A program made the translations under genes and the position numbers. From Rhodospirillales bacterium (GTDB taxonomy: Bacteria; Pseudomonadota; Alphaproteobacteria; Geminicoccales; Geminicoccaceae), in NCBI GenBank assembly GCA_007131045.1, contig SLRI01000606.1:1-5104 (forward strand): a stretch of 5,104 nt of DNA, read 5' to 3'. How positions within the stretch are numbered: position 1 is the first letter of the stretch; each line of letters starts with the position of its first letter. The notes under the pieces are model-generated. The model was not told the DNA's origin, ran no database searches, and worked only from the letters and a program-made list of their open reading frames with translations. Positions 1 through 5,104 of this stretch are shown here, piece after piece.

Positions 1-12
1 CGGCGGCTCAGG

Positions 13-441
13 GTGAAGATCTCGGCGCTGTTGACGACGCTGCTGTTTCTGCCGCTCGCCTACGCCGCCATGGTGCTGCTGCTCAGCAAGCCCAAGCCGG
101 TTCATCTCGAGTGGTGGCAGGTTAATGCCGCGGAAGCCACCGTGCTCGGCAGCTCGATGCGCGAAGGGCACGGCATCTATCTCTGGCTGCAGCTGGTCGA
201 TCTGGTCGAGCCGCGCTCTTATGTCCTGCCGTGGAGCCAGGAGCTGGCGCAACAACTGCAGGATGCCCTGCGAGAGGCCGAGGAGAACGACACCGCCGTG
301 CAGATGCGGCTGCCCTTCGAGCCCTCGATCGACAATCGCGAGCCCAAGTTCTATGCCATGCCGCAGCCGGCCTTTCCGCCCAAGGATCGGGGCGAGCCGG
401 AAACCCCGCAACTGTTCCAGGGCCCGGCCCGGGACGCTTGA
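13..441 (+). CDS. Small membrane-anchored protein of unknown function
   Basis: I do not recognise a named family. Read from GTG at 13, the product is 142 residues. Residues 4-24 form one strongly hydrophobic segment, followed by a Lys/Pro-rich stretch (SKPKPVH), so it is most likely a single-pass inner-membrane protein with its soluble part outside the cytoplasm. An uncleaved anchor seems likelier than a signal peptide. The soluble part contains HLEWWQV (31-37), an aromatic YLWLQL stretch (56-61), YVLPW (70-74), an acidic helix-like region (75-93), and a proline-rich tail (from about 101) without clear secondary structure. The start is uncertain: only 12 bases precede GTG, with no clear ribosome binding site, and the frame is open to the window edge, so translation may begin further upstream. 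ATG at 70 is unlikely because it would delete the hydrophobic segment. The stop TGA is at 439-441. The dehydrogenase gene follows after 52 bp on the same strand, so the two may be co-transcribed. Confidence 0.72.
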   Translation: MKISALLTTLLFLPLAYAAMVLLLSKPKPVHLEWWQVNAAEATVLGSSMREGHGIYLWLQLVDLVEPRSYVLPWSQELAQQLQDALREAEENDTAVQMRLPFEPSIDNREPKFYAMPQPAFPPKDRGEPETPQLFQGPARDA

Positions 442-479
442 CCAGAGGTGGCGGCGGGCGGCATAGCTCGGGCGTTCGC

Positions 480-484
480 GAGGA
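480..484 (+). promoter_or_regulatory. Ribosome binding site of the dehydrogenase
   Basis: GAGGA lies 9 bases before the ATG at 494. It supports this ATG over the nearby ATG at 484, which is in another frame. Confidence 0.6.
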
Positions 485-493
485 TGCCGACCG

Positions 494-1447
494 ATGCCCG
501 AGCCGGAGCGACTGCTCGTCGCCCACGAAAATGCCGATAGCTGGCTAGCCGAATTCGAGGCCCGGTTTCCCGGGCTCGACCACCACGTCGCGCGCACCGC
601 CGAAGCCCTCGACGCGGTCCGTGACCTCGCTTTCACCATCGCCTACTCTTGTGTGACCGACGGCTTTCCCCGGACCGCGCACCGCGAGCTTCGCGATTGG
701 CCGAGCCTCGCCTGGATCCATGTCGGTGGTTCGGGCTTCGATCACTTCACCGGCGGCAGCCGGGCCGGGCCGAGCCTGACCAACGGTGCCGGCGTGCTCG
801 CCCCCTACCTCGCCGAGACGCTGCTGGCAGCACTGATGGCGCTCAATCGAGGGTTCTTGCGAGCCGTCCGCGACCAGCAGGCCGGGCGCTGGGCGCCCTG
901 GACCTTTCCCGCCTTGGCGGGCCAGCGGCTCGCCATCGTCGGCACCGGGGCAATCGGCACCTGTCTCGCGAGCCGGGCCAAGGCACTCGGTCTCGAGGTC
1001 GTCGGCGTCGCGCGCCGGCCGACGGCCCACCCGGCCTTCGACGAGGTCCGCCCGCTCGACGATCTCGTCGCGGTCGCCGCGAGTGTCGACTACTTGAGCG
1101 CCAATGTCCGGCTGGTGCCGGAGACGACGCAGCTGATCGGTGCGGAGGTGCTGGGGGCCATGCGGCCGACGGCCTATCTCCTGAACGCGTCCCGGGGTGC
1201 GGTCGTCGACGAGGCGGCGCTGATCGAGGCGTTGCAGAATGGTGCCATCGCCGGTGCCTATCTCGATGTGTTCGCGACCGAGCCCTTGCCGCCGTCGAGC
1301 CCACTCTGGGCGCTGCCGAACGTCCTGATGACCCCGCACACGAGTGACCGGGTGGTCGATTGGGAGCTGCGACACGCCCGATTCTTCATGGACAATCTCG
1401 CCCGGTGGCTCGAGGGCGAGCCGCTCTGCAACATCGTGACCGATTGA
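494..1447 (+). CDS. D-2-hydroxyacid dehydrogenase, NAD(P)-binding
   Basis: A cytoplasmic oxidoreductase of 317 residues, normal length for the family, interconverting a 2-oxoacid and a D-2-hydroxyacid. The Rossmann fold begins at LAIVGTGAIG, with the glycine motif at 150-155. The three catalytic residues are all present: Arg234 in NASRGAVVDE, Glu263 in DVFATEPLP, and His282 in TPHTSD. The N-terminal half (about 1-110, including TNGAGV at 96-101 and AE at 107-108) is the split substrate-binding domain. After the second Rossmann strand the sequence is VARRP (172-176), with arginines and no acidic residue; in this family that favours NADPH over NADH, as in glyoxylate/hydroxypyruvate reductases of the GhrA type. 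The cofactor and substrate are inferences. The usual loop rich in LPLTPET reads NVRLVPETT (204-212), a mild departure. ATG at 494 is preceded by GAGGA at 480-484 with a 9-base spacer, supporting this start. The substrate cannot be told from the neighbours. Confidence 0.94.
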   Translation: MPEPERLLVAHENADSWLAEFEARFPGLDHHVARTAEALDAVRDLAFTIAYSCVTDGFPRTAHRELRDWPSLAWIHVGGSGFDHFTGGSRAGPSLTNGAGVLAPYLAETLLAALMALNRGFLRAVRDQQAGRWAPWTFPALAGQRLAIVGTGAIGTCLASRAKALGLEVVGVARRPTAHPAFDEVRPLDDLVAVAASVDYLSANVRLVPETTQLIGAEVLGAMRPTAYLLNASRGAVVDEAALIEALQNGAIAGAYLDVFATEPLPPSSPLWALPNVLMTPHTSDRVVDWELRHARFFMDNLARWLEGEPLCNIVTD

Positions 1448-1495
1448 TCGTTCCGAACGGATCTCGACGCCACTCGCCCCGGGCGGGCGGCGCGG
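1446..1495. terminator. Possible weak bidirectional terminator between convergent genes
   Basis: The 48-bp gap between the two convergent stop codons holds an imperfect inverted repeat (GATCGTTC, then GAAC-G-GATC, 1446-1463) and a GC-rich inverted element (CGCCC/GGGCG around 1476-1485). No run of T follows on either strand, so it does not fit a standard intrinsic terminator. The convergent arrangement is the main reason to expect transcription to end here, perhaps with Rho. This is an inference. Confidence 0.22.
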
Positions 1496-3094
1496 CTATG
1501 CCCGCTCCCGGGTCTTGTGGAAGTGGACCTTCGGGAAGTCCTCCTGGATGCGCCCGAGATCCCAGGTGTTGCGGGCGAGATAGACCGGCTGGCCGTCGCG
1601 GTCGTCGGCGAGGCTCGCCTTTTTCGTGTTCTCGAAGCGCTCGAGCTCACCGACGTCGTCGGCGGTGCACCAGCGGGCCGTGATATAGGGCGCGCCCTCG
1701 AAATCGATCGGCAGGTTGTACTCGGCCTCCAGCCGCGATTTCAGCACGTCGAGCTGCAGCTGGCCGACCACCCCGACGATCCAGTCGGCCCCGAGCCTCG
1801 GCCGGAAGACCTGGGTGACGCCCTCCTCGGCGAGATCCTCGAGCGCCTTCTTCAGGTGCTTGGCGCGCATCGGATCCCCCAGCCTGACTCGCATCAGGAT
1901 CTCCGGCGCGAAACTCGGAATCCCGGTGAAGGTGCGGTCCTCGCCCTCGCACAAGGCGTCGCCGACCCGCAGCTGGCCGTGATTGGGCACACCGATGATG
2001 TCGCCCGGGAACGCGTCCTCGGCGAGGCCACGATCCTGGGCGAAGAAGAAGATCGGATTGGCGATCGCGATCGGCTTTTGGTGGCGGACCATCCTCAGCT
2101 TCATACCGCGCCTGAAGCGGCCCGAGCAGATGCGCATGAAGGCCACCCGGTCGCGATGCTTGGGGTCCATGTTGGCCTGGACCTTGAAGACGAAGCCGGT
2201 CACCTGCGGCTCGTCCGGCTGGACCGGAGCGGGTATCGCCGGTTGCGGCCGGGGCGACGGGGCGGCTTCGACCAGATGGTCGAGCAGTGCCCTGATGCCG
2301 AAGGTGCGCAACGCCGAGCCGAAGAAGACCGGCGTGAGGTTGCCGGCGCGATAGGCCTCCTGATCGAACGGCTCGAGCGCCCCCTCGACCAGCTCCAGCT
2401 CGCCGTCGAGCTGATCCAATTGACGCGGGTCGACCCGCTCGGCGAGCGAGTTGCTCCGCCGCGGCACGCGCTCCTCGGTGTCGATGCCCTTGGCCTCGGG
2501 CTTCATCAACAGCAGATCACCGCTTTGCCGCTCGGCCACTCCGCGAAACGCCTGGCCCATGCCGACGGGCCAGTTCATCGGGCTGACATCGAGGGCCAGC
2601 CGGTCGGCGATCTCGTCGAGCAGCTCGAACGGATCCCGGCTCTCGCGGTCGAGCTTGTTGACGAAGGTCATGATCGGCATGTCGCGCAGCCGGCAGACCT
2701 CGAACAGCTTCAAGGTCTGCGCCTCGATGCCCTTGGCGGCGTCGATCACCATCACCGCACTGTCGACCGCGGTGAGCGTGCGGTAGGTGTCCTCGGAGAA
2801 ATCCTCGTGGCCCGGCGTGTCGAGCAGGTTGAAGGTGCAGCCGCCGTAGTCGAAGGTCATCACCGAGGTGGTGACCGAAATGCCGCGTTTCTGCTCGATC
2901 GCCATCCAGTCCGAGCGGGCGCGCCGGCGGTCACCCTTGGCCTTGACCTCGCCGGCGAGATGAATCGCACCACCGAACAACAGCAGCTTCTCGGTCAGCG
3001 TCGTCTTGCCCGCATCGGGATGCGAGATGATCGCGAAGGTGCGCCGCTGCGCCGCGGCAGCGCTCAAGGTCAGGCGCTCGTCCGTCAAGGCCAA
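1496..3094 (-). CDS. prfC: Peptide chain release factor 3 (RF3), translational GTPase
   Basis: RF3 is a cytoplasmic GTPase that binds the ribosome after peptide release and removes RF1 or RF2; in E. coli it also takes part in post-peptidyl-transfer quality control. Numbered from the proposed start, the G motifs are intact: SHPDAGKTT (24-32), RGISVTTS (70-77, the switch region typical of RF3), DTPGHEDF (92-99) and NKLDRE (146-151). Beta-barrel domain II and the RF3-specific C-terminal domain follow, with family blocks such as EEGVTQVFRP, VGQLQLDV and a terminal FHKTRERA. The frame is open to GTG at 3163 (555 residues), but those extra 23 residues are low-complexity, precede the usual RF3 N-terminus and have no good ribosome binding site. 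TTG at 3094 follows GAGGAG with a 6-base spacer and gives 532 residues, close to the 529 of E. coli RF3. I therefore prefer TTG. The gene is divergent from the isomerase and convergent with the dehydrogenase. Product identity is firm; the start is a strong inference. Confidence 0.97.
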   Translation of the reverse strand: MALTDERLTLSAAAAQRRTFAIISHPDAGKTTLTEKLLLFGGAIHLAGEVKAKGDRRRARSDWMAIEQKRGISVTTSVMTFDYGGCTFNLLDTPGHEDFSEDTYRTLTAVDSAVMVIDAAKGIEAQTLKLFEVCRLRDMPIMTFVNKLDRESRDPFELLDEIADRLALDVSPMNWPVGMGQAFRGVAERQSGDLLLMKPEAKGIDTEERVPRRSNSLAERVDPRQLDQLDGELELVEGALEPFDQEAYRAGNLTPVFFGSALRTFGIRALLDHLVEAAPSPRPQPAIPAPVQPDEPQVTGFVFKVQANMDPKHRDRVAFMRICSGRFRRGMKLRMVRHQKPIAIANPIFFFAQDRGLAEDAFPGDIIGVPNHGQLRVGDALCEGEDRTFTGIPSFAPEILMRVRLGDPMRAKHLKKALEDLAEEGVTQVFRPRLGADWIVGVVGQLQLDVLKSRLEAEYNLPIDFEGAPYITARWCTADDVGELERFENTKKASLADDRDGQPVYLARNTWDLGRIQEDFPKVHFHKTRERA

Positions 3095-3100
3095 GCCAGG

Positions 3101-3106
3101 CTCCTC
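3101..3106 (-). promoter_or_regulatory. Ribosome binding site that decides the prfC start
   Basis: On the minus strand this reads GAGGAG, 6 bases before the TTG at 3094-3092. A second TTG (3088-3086) would have a 12-base spacer, and the upstream GTG at 3163 has only a poor AGG almost adjacent to it. The site therefore points to TTG 3094. Confidence 0.65.
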
Positions 3107-3229
3107 GTATCGTGCAAACGCACCCGAATGAGAAGGTGCAGGGGTCGGAAAATCCGGACGCACGCCTAGCGCGAAATGGCTCGAAGGGCTATGTCCGCAC
3201 CGTCAGGTGGCCCCACTTCAGGCAACATC

Positions 3230-3235
3230 AAGGGA
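3230..3235 (+). promoter_or_regulatory. Ribosome binding site that decides the isomerase start
   Basis: AAGGGA lies 8 bases before GTG at 3244. It supports this GTG over the much earlier in-frame GTG at 3112, which would bury the signal peptide behind 44 charged and polar residues. Confidence 0.55.
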
Positions 3236-3243
3236 CCGAACTC

Positions 3244-3795
3244 GTGCACCGACTGCGCAACCTTTTTCTCACCCTATTCGGAGGCTTCGTCATCGCCATG
3301 TCCGCAAACCCCGGCAGCGCCGCAGCACTCGACCCCGAAAACGCGCTCTTGATCCAGCTCGACGGCGGGCCGGTGACCGTGGAGCTCTTGCCCGACGTCG
3401 CCCCGCAGCACGTCGAGCGGATCAAGGAGCTCAGCCGCGAAGGCTTCTACGACGGCATCGTCTTCCATCGCGTGATCAACGGCTTCATGGCGCAGACGGG
3501 TGACCCCACCGGCACCGGCCGCGGCGGCTCGACCAAGCCCGACCTGCCGGCCGAGTTCTCCGACGTGCCCTTCGAGCGCGGCACGCTCGGCATGGCCCGT
3601 ACCCAGAACCCGAACAGTGCGAACAGCCAGTTCTTCATCACCTTTGCGCCGACCCCGCACCTGAACGGCCAGTACACGGTCTTCGGTCGAGTGGTCGACG
3701 GCATGGAGCACGTCGATGCGATCACCCGCGGCGAGCCGCCGCGCAACCCCGACGCGATGCACAGCGTGCGCGTGCTCGCCGACGTCGAGGACTGA
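3244..3795 (+). CDS. Cyclophilin-type peptidyl-prolyl cis-trans isomerase, exported
   Basis: This 183-residue enzyme catalyses cis-trans isomerisation of peptide bonds before proline and assists protein folding. The N-terminus is a signal peptide: MHRLRN, a hydrophobic core at about 7-20, then GSAAALD with a likely cleavage near residues 27-28, so the mature enzyme probably works in the periplasm. The cyclophilin core is complete: FHRVINGFMAQTGD (74-87) carries the catalytic Arg76 and Gln84, and NSANSQFFITF (124-134) lines the active site. At the position of human CypA Trp121 there is His139 (HLNGQYTVFG), as commonly varies in bacterial cyclophilins, so low cyclosporin sensitivity is likely. 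Translation could in principle start at GTG 3112, but GTG 3244 has a ribosome binding site and exposes the signal peptide. The stop TGA at 3793-3795 is in the same frame as the ABC-F gene that begins 78 bp later, and the two are probably co-transcribed. The length and signal peptide resemble E. coli PpiA, but orthology is not proven. Confidence 0.95.
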   Translation: MHRLRNLFLTLFGGFVIAMSANPGSAAALDPENALLIQLDGGPVTVELLPDVAPQHVERIKELSREGFYDGIVFHRVINGFMAQTGDPTGTGRGGSTKPDLPAEFSDVPFERGTLGMARTQNPNSANSQFFITFAPTPHLNGQYTVFGRVVDGMEHVDAITRGEPPRNPDAMHSVRVLADVED

Positions 3796-3808
3796 GCCGC
3801 TGTCCGGA

Positions 3809-3841
3809 CGCCGCCCACCTTCGGCGATCGGACGGGCGGCG
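3809..3841 (+). other. Inverted repeat overlapping the tandem array
   Basis: CGCCGCCC (3809-3816) is complementary to GGGCGGCG (3834-3841), giving an 8-bp stem with a 17-base loop. The same arm could pair instead with an identical GGGCGGCG at 3849-3856. No T run follows, so it is not an intrinsic terminator. In mRNA it could lower or tune translation of the ABC-F gene; this is inference. Confidence 0.4.
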
Positions 3842-3867
3842 ATCGGACGGGCGGCGACCGGACGGGC
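3822..3867 (+). repeat. Three tandem copies of a 15-bp repeat
   Basis: The unit GGCGATCGGACGGGC occurs at 3823-3837, 3838-3852 and 3853-3867. The first two are identical and the third differs by one base (GAT to GAC). The array fills most of the spacer between the isomerase and the ABC-F gene and ends 6 bases before the ABC-F ATG. The unit is five codons long and in phase with both flanking genes; in that frame it would read GDRTG three times, and the single change is synonymous. There is no in-frame start codon between the TGA at 3793 and ATG 3874, so the repeat is normally untranslated. Confidence 0.93.
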
Positions 3868-3873
3868 CGCGCC

Positions 3874-5104
3874 ATGCTGACGCTTGCCGATATCACGCTT
3901 CGGATCGCCGGGCGGCCCCTGATCGAGGGGGCCGACCTGCAGATCGCGGACGGCCAGAAGGTCGGCTTCGTCGGCCGCAACGGCACCGGCAAGTCGAGCC
4001 TGTTCAAGCTGATCCTGGGCGAGCTGCAGGCTGACCAGGGCGAGGTCCAGCTGCCGAGCAAGGCGCGGGTCGGCAGCGTCGCCCAGGATGCGCCCGGCGG
4101 CGCCACGACCCCGCTCGAGGCCGTGCTCGCCGCCGATCGGGAGCGCCAGGCGTTGCTCGACGAGCGCGAGCGCAACCCGAGTGCCGAACGCATCGCCGAT
4201 ATCGAGATGCGGCTCTACGAGATCGGCGCCGAGGCCGCACCGGCCCGGGCATCCAGGATCCTCAAGGGTCTCGGCTTCGACGAGGCGATGCAGAACCGGC
4301 CGCTCTCGAGCTTCTCCGGCGGCTGGCGGATGCGCGTGGCTCTGGCCTCGACCCTGTTCGCCGAGCCCGATCTTCTCCTTCTCGACGAGCCGACCAACCA
4401 TCTCGATCTCGAAGCTGCCCTCTGGCTCGAGCGCTACCTCGAGCGCTACCCCCGAACCCTCATCCTGATCAGCCACGACCGCGACCTCTTGAACAGCATT
4501 CCCGACCGGATCGTCCACCTCGAGGGCGGCAAGCTCAAGCTCTACGGCGGCAACTACGACACCTTCGAGCGGGTCCGGCGCGAGCAGCGCGAGCTCTTGG
4601 ACAAGCAGCGCAAGGGCGAGGACCTGCGCCGCAAGCACCTGCAGGCCTTCGTCGACCGCTTCCGCTACAAGGCGTCCAAGGCCAAGCAGGCGCAGAGCCG
4701 GATCAAGATGCTGGAGAAGCTGGGCCGCTCGGCGCCACCGCCGCCCGAGCCCGACGTCGTCTTCCGCCTGCCCGAGCCCGAGATGCCGGCCCCGCCGCTG
4801 CTCACGCTCGACGACGTCGCGGTCGGCTACGGCGGCCCGCCCATCCTGCGCGGCATCGATCTCCGGCTCGACCCGGACGATCGGATCGCGCTCTTGGGCG
4901 CCAACGGCAACGGCAAGTCGACATTGGCCAAGCTTCTCTCCGGCCAACTCGAGCCCGAAGCCGGCCAATTGCAGCGCAGCGCCGGTCTCAGGATCGGCTT
5001 CTTCGCCCAGCACCAGGCCGAAGACCTGGTCAGCGACGAGACCCCCATCCAGCACCTGCAGCGAGCCCTGCCCGACGAACGGCAGGAGCGGCTGCGGTCG
5101 ATGC
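3874..5104 (+). CDS. yheS: YheS-type ABC-F ATPase, 3' end missing
   Basis: ABC-F proteins have two ATPase domains and no membrane part; they bind the ribosomal E site and act on stalled or hard-to-translate complexes. The first 410 codons are present; E. coli YheS is about 637 residues, so roughly a third is missing. Domain 1 has Walker A GRNGTGKSS (34-42), the signature SFSGGWRMR (146-154), Walker B LLLLDEPTNHLD (167-178) and the switch histidine in SHDRD (200-204). Residues 230-290 form the charged linker (P-site tRNA interaction motif) with RYKASKAKQAQSRIKMLE, a block very like YheS. Domain 2 begins near 310 with Walker A GANGNGKST (342-350), then FFAQHQ (376-381) and ETPIQHL (389-395), also YheS-like. 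ATG at 3874 is the only start codon after the preceding TGA in this frame and aligns with the family N-terminus. The ribosome binding site is weak (GGACGG, 3860-3865) and lies inside the last tandem repeat. The subfamily is a sequence-memory assignment; the ABC-F family itself is certain. Confidence 0.95.
   Translation, partial: MLTLADITLRIAGRPLIEGADLQIADGQKVGFVGRNGTGKSSLFKLILGELQADQGEVQLPSKARVGSVAQDAPGGATTPLEAVLAADRERQALLDERERNPSAERIADIEMRLYEIGAEAAPARASRILKGLGFDEAMQNRPLSSFSGGWRMRVALASTLFAEPDLLLLDEPTNHLDLEAALWLERYLERYPRTLILISHDRDLLNSIPDRIVHLEGGKLKLYGGNYDTFERVRREQRELLDKQRKGEDLRRKHLQAFVDRFRYKASKAKQAQSRIKMLEKLGRSAPPPPEPDVVFRLPEPEMPAPPLLTLDDVAVGYGGPPILRGIDLRLDPDDRIALLGANGNGKSTLAKLLSGQLEPEAGQLQRSAGLRIGFFAQHQAEDLVSDETPIQHLQRALPDERQERLRSM

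Larger units (their letters stand above)
3095..3243. promoter_or_regulatory. Divergent intergenic region, presumed prfC and isomerase promoters
   Basis: This 149-bp region separates the two divergent starts and should hold promoters for both directions. I cannot find a convincing -35/-10 pair on either strand. Two tiny inverted repeats are visible: GTGC-AAAC-GCAC at 3112-3123 and CGGA-AAA-TCCG at 3146-3156. Both are too short to call operators. The region is somewhat less GC-rich than the surrounding genes. The promoter role rests on gene orientation alone. Confidence 0.35.

Noticed and set aside
122..526. 134-codon minus-strand frame opposite the first gene
   Set aside because: Arg/Ala/Pro-rich product typical of out-of-frame translation, overlapping a more plausible plus-strand gene.
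1517..3169. 550-codon open frame on the plus strand opposite prfC
   Set aside because: It is a mirror frame of a strongly conserved GTPase gene in GC-rich DNA; its product is rich in Arg, Gly, Asp, Glu and Leu and shows no domain motif.
3112..3243. N-terminal extension of the isomerase from GTG 3112
   Set aside because: It would place 44 polar and charged residues before a clear signal peptide, has no ribosome binding site, and the downstream GTG 3244 has one.
3802..3809. Palindrome GTCCGGAC after the isomerase stop codon
   Set aside because: Eight bases in very GC-rich DNA are expected by chance, with no second half-site or T run to make it an operator or terminator.
4426..4449. Perfect 12-bp tandem duplication CTCGAGCGCTAC in the ABC-F gene
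   Set aside because: It encodes LERYLERY at a place where E. coli YheS has a similar stretch of the same length (LEKWLKSY), so it is not an insertion; the identity looks like codon preference on a helical repeat.
3274..5055. 593-codon open frame on the minus strand opposite the isomerase and ABC-F genes
   Set aside because: It runs across two unmistakable genes and their spacer; its low-complexity composition and lack of motifs mark it as a shadow frame.

Overview
This is a GC-rich, gene-dense stretch of bacterial chromosome. Heavy G/C use at third codon positions and the gene types suggest a proteobacterium, possibly an alphaproteobacterium of Rhodospirillales type. That placement is inferred from style and content only; no rRNA or clade-specific marker is present. 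I see no rRNA, tRNA, CRISPR, insertion sequence, phage gene or attachment site.

Layout: (1) positions 13-441 (+), a small membrane-anchored protein of unknown function whose frame stays open to the window edge; (2) 494-1447 (+), a complete NAD(P)-dependent D-2-hydroxyacid dehydrogenase, 52 bp downstream and possibly co-transcribed; (3) 1496-3094 (-), prfC, encoding release factor 3, convergent with the dehydrogenase across 48 bp. Its most likely start is a TTG codon with a strong Shine-Dalgarno site, giving a protein of normal RF3 length; (4) 3095-3243, a 149-bp divergent intergenic region; (5) 3244-3795 (+), a cyclophilin-type peptidyl-prolyl isomerase with a signal peptide; (6) 3796-3873, a 78-bp spacer carrying three tandem copies of a 15-bp repeat; (7) 3874 to the window end (+), a YheS-type ABC-F ATPase, cut off within its second ATPase domain.

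Functionally, two ribosome-acting NTPases (RF3, a GTPase that recycles class-I release factors, and a YheS-like ABC-F ATPase that probably helps stalled ribosomes) lie on either side of a protein-folding enzyme for the cell envelope. The isomerase and ABC-F genes are on the same strand, 78 bp apart and in the same reading frame with a single TGA between them, so they are probably one transcription unit. prfC is transcribed away from them. The dehydrogenase and the small membrane protein have no evident link to translation.

The window is mostly ordinary housekeeping sequence and I do not see a convincing new system. The points most worth a second look are the in-frame 15-bp tandem repeat directly in front of the ABC-F start, the prfC start choice, and the uncharacterised small membrane protein.
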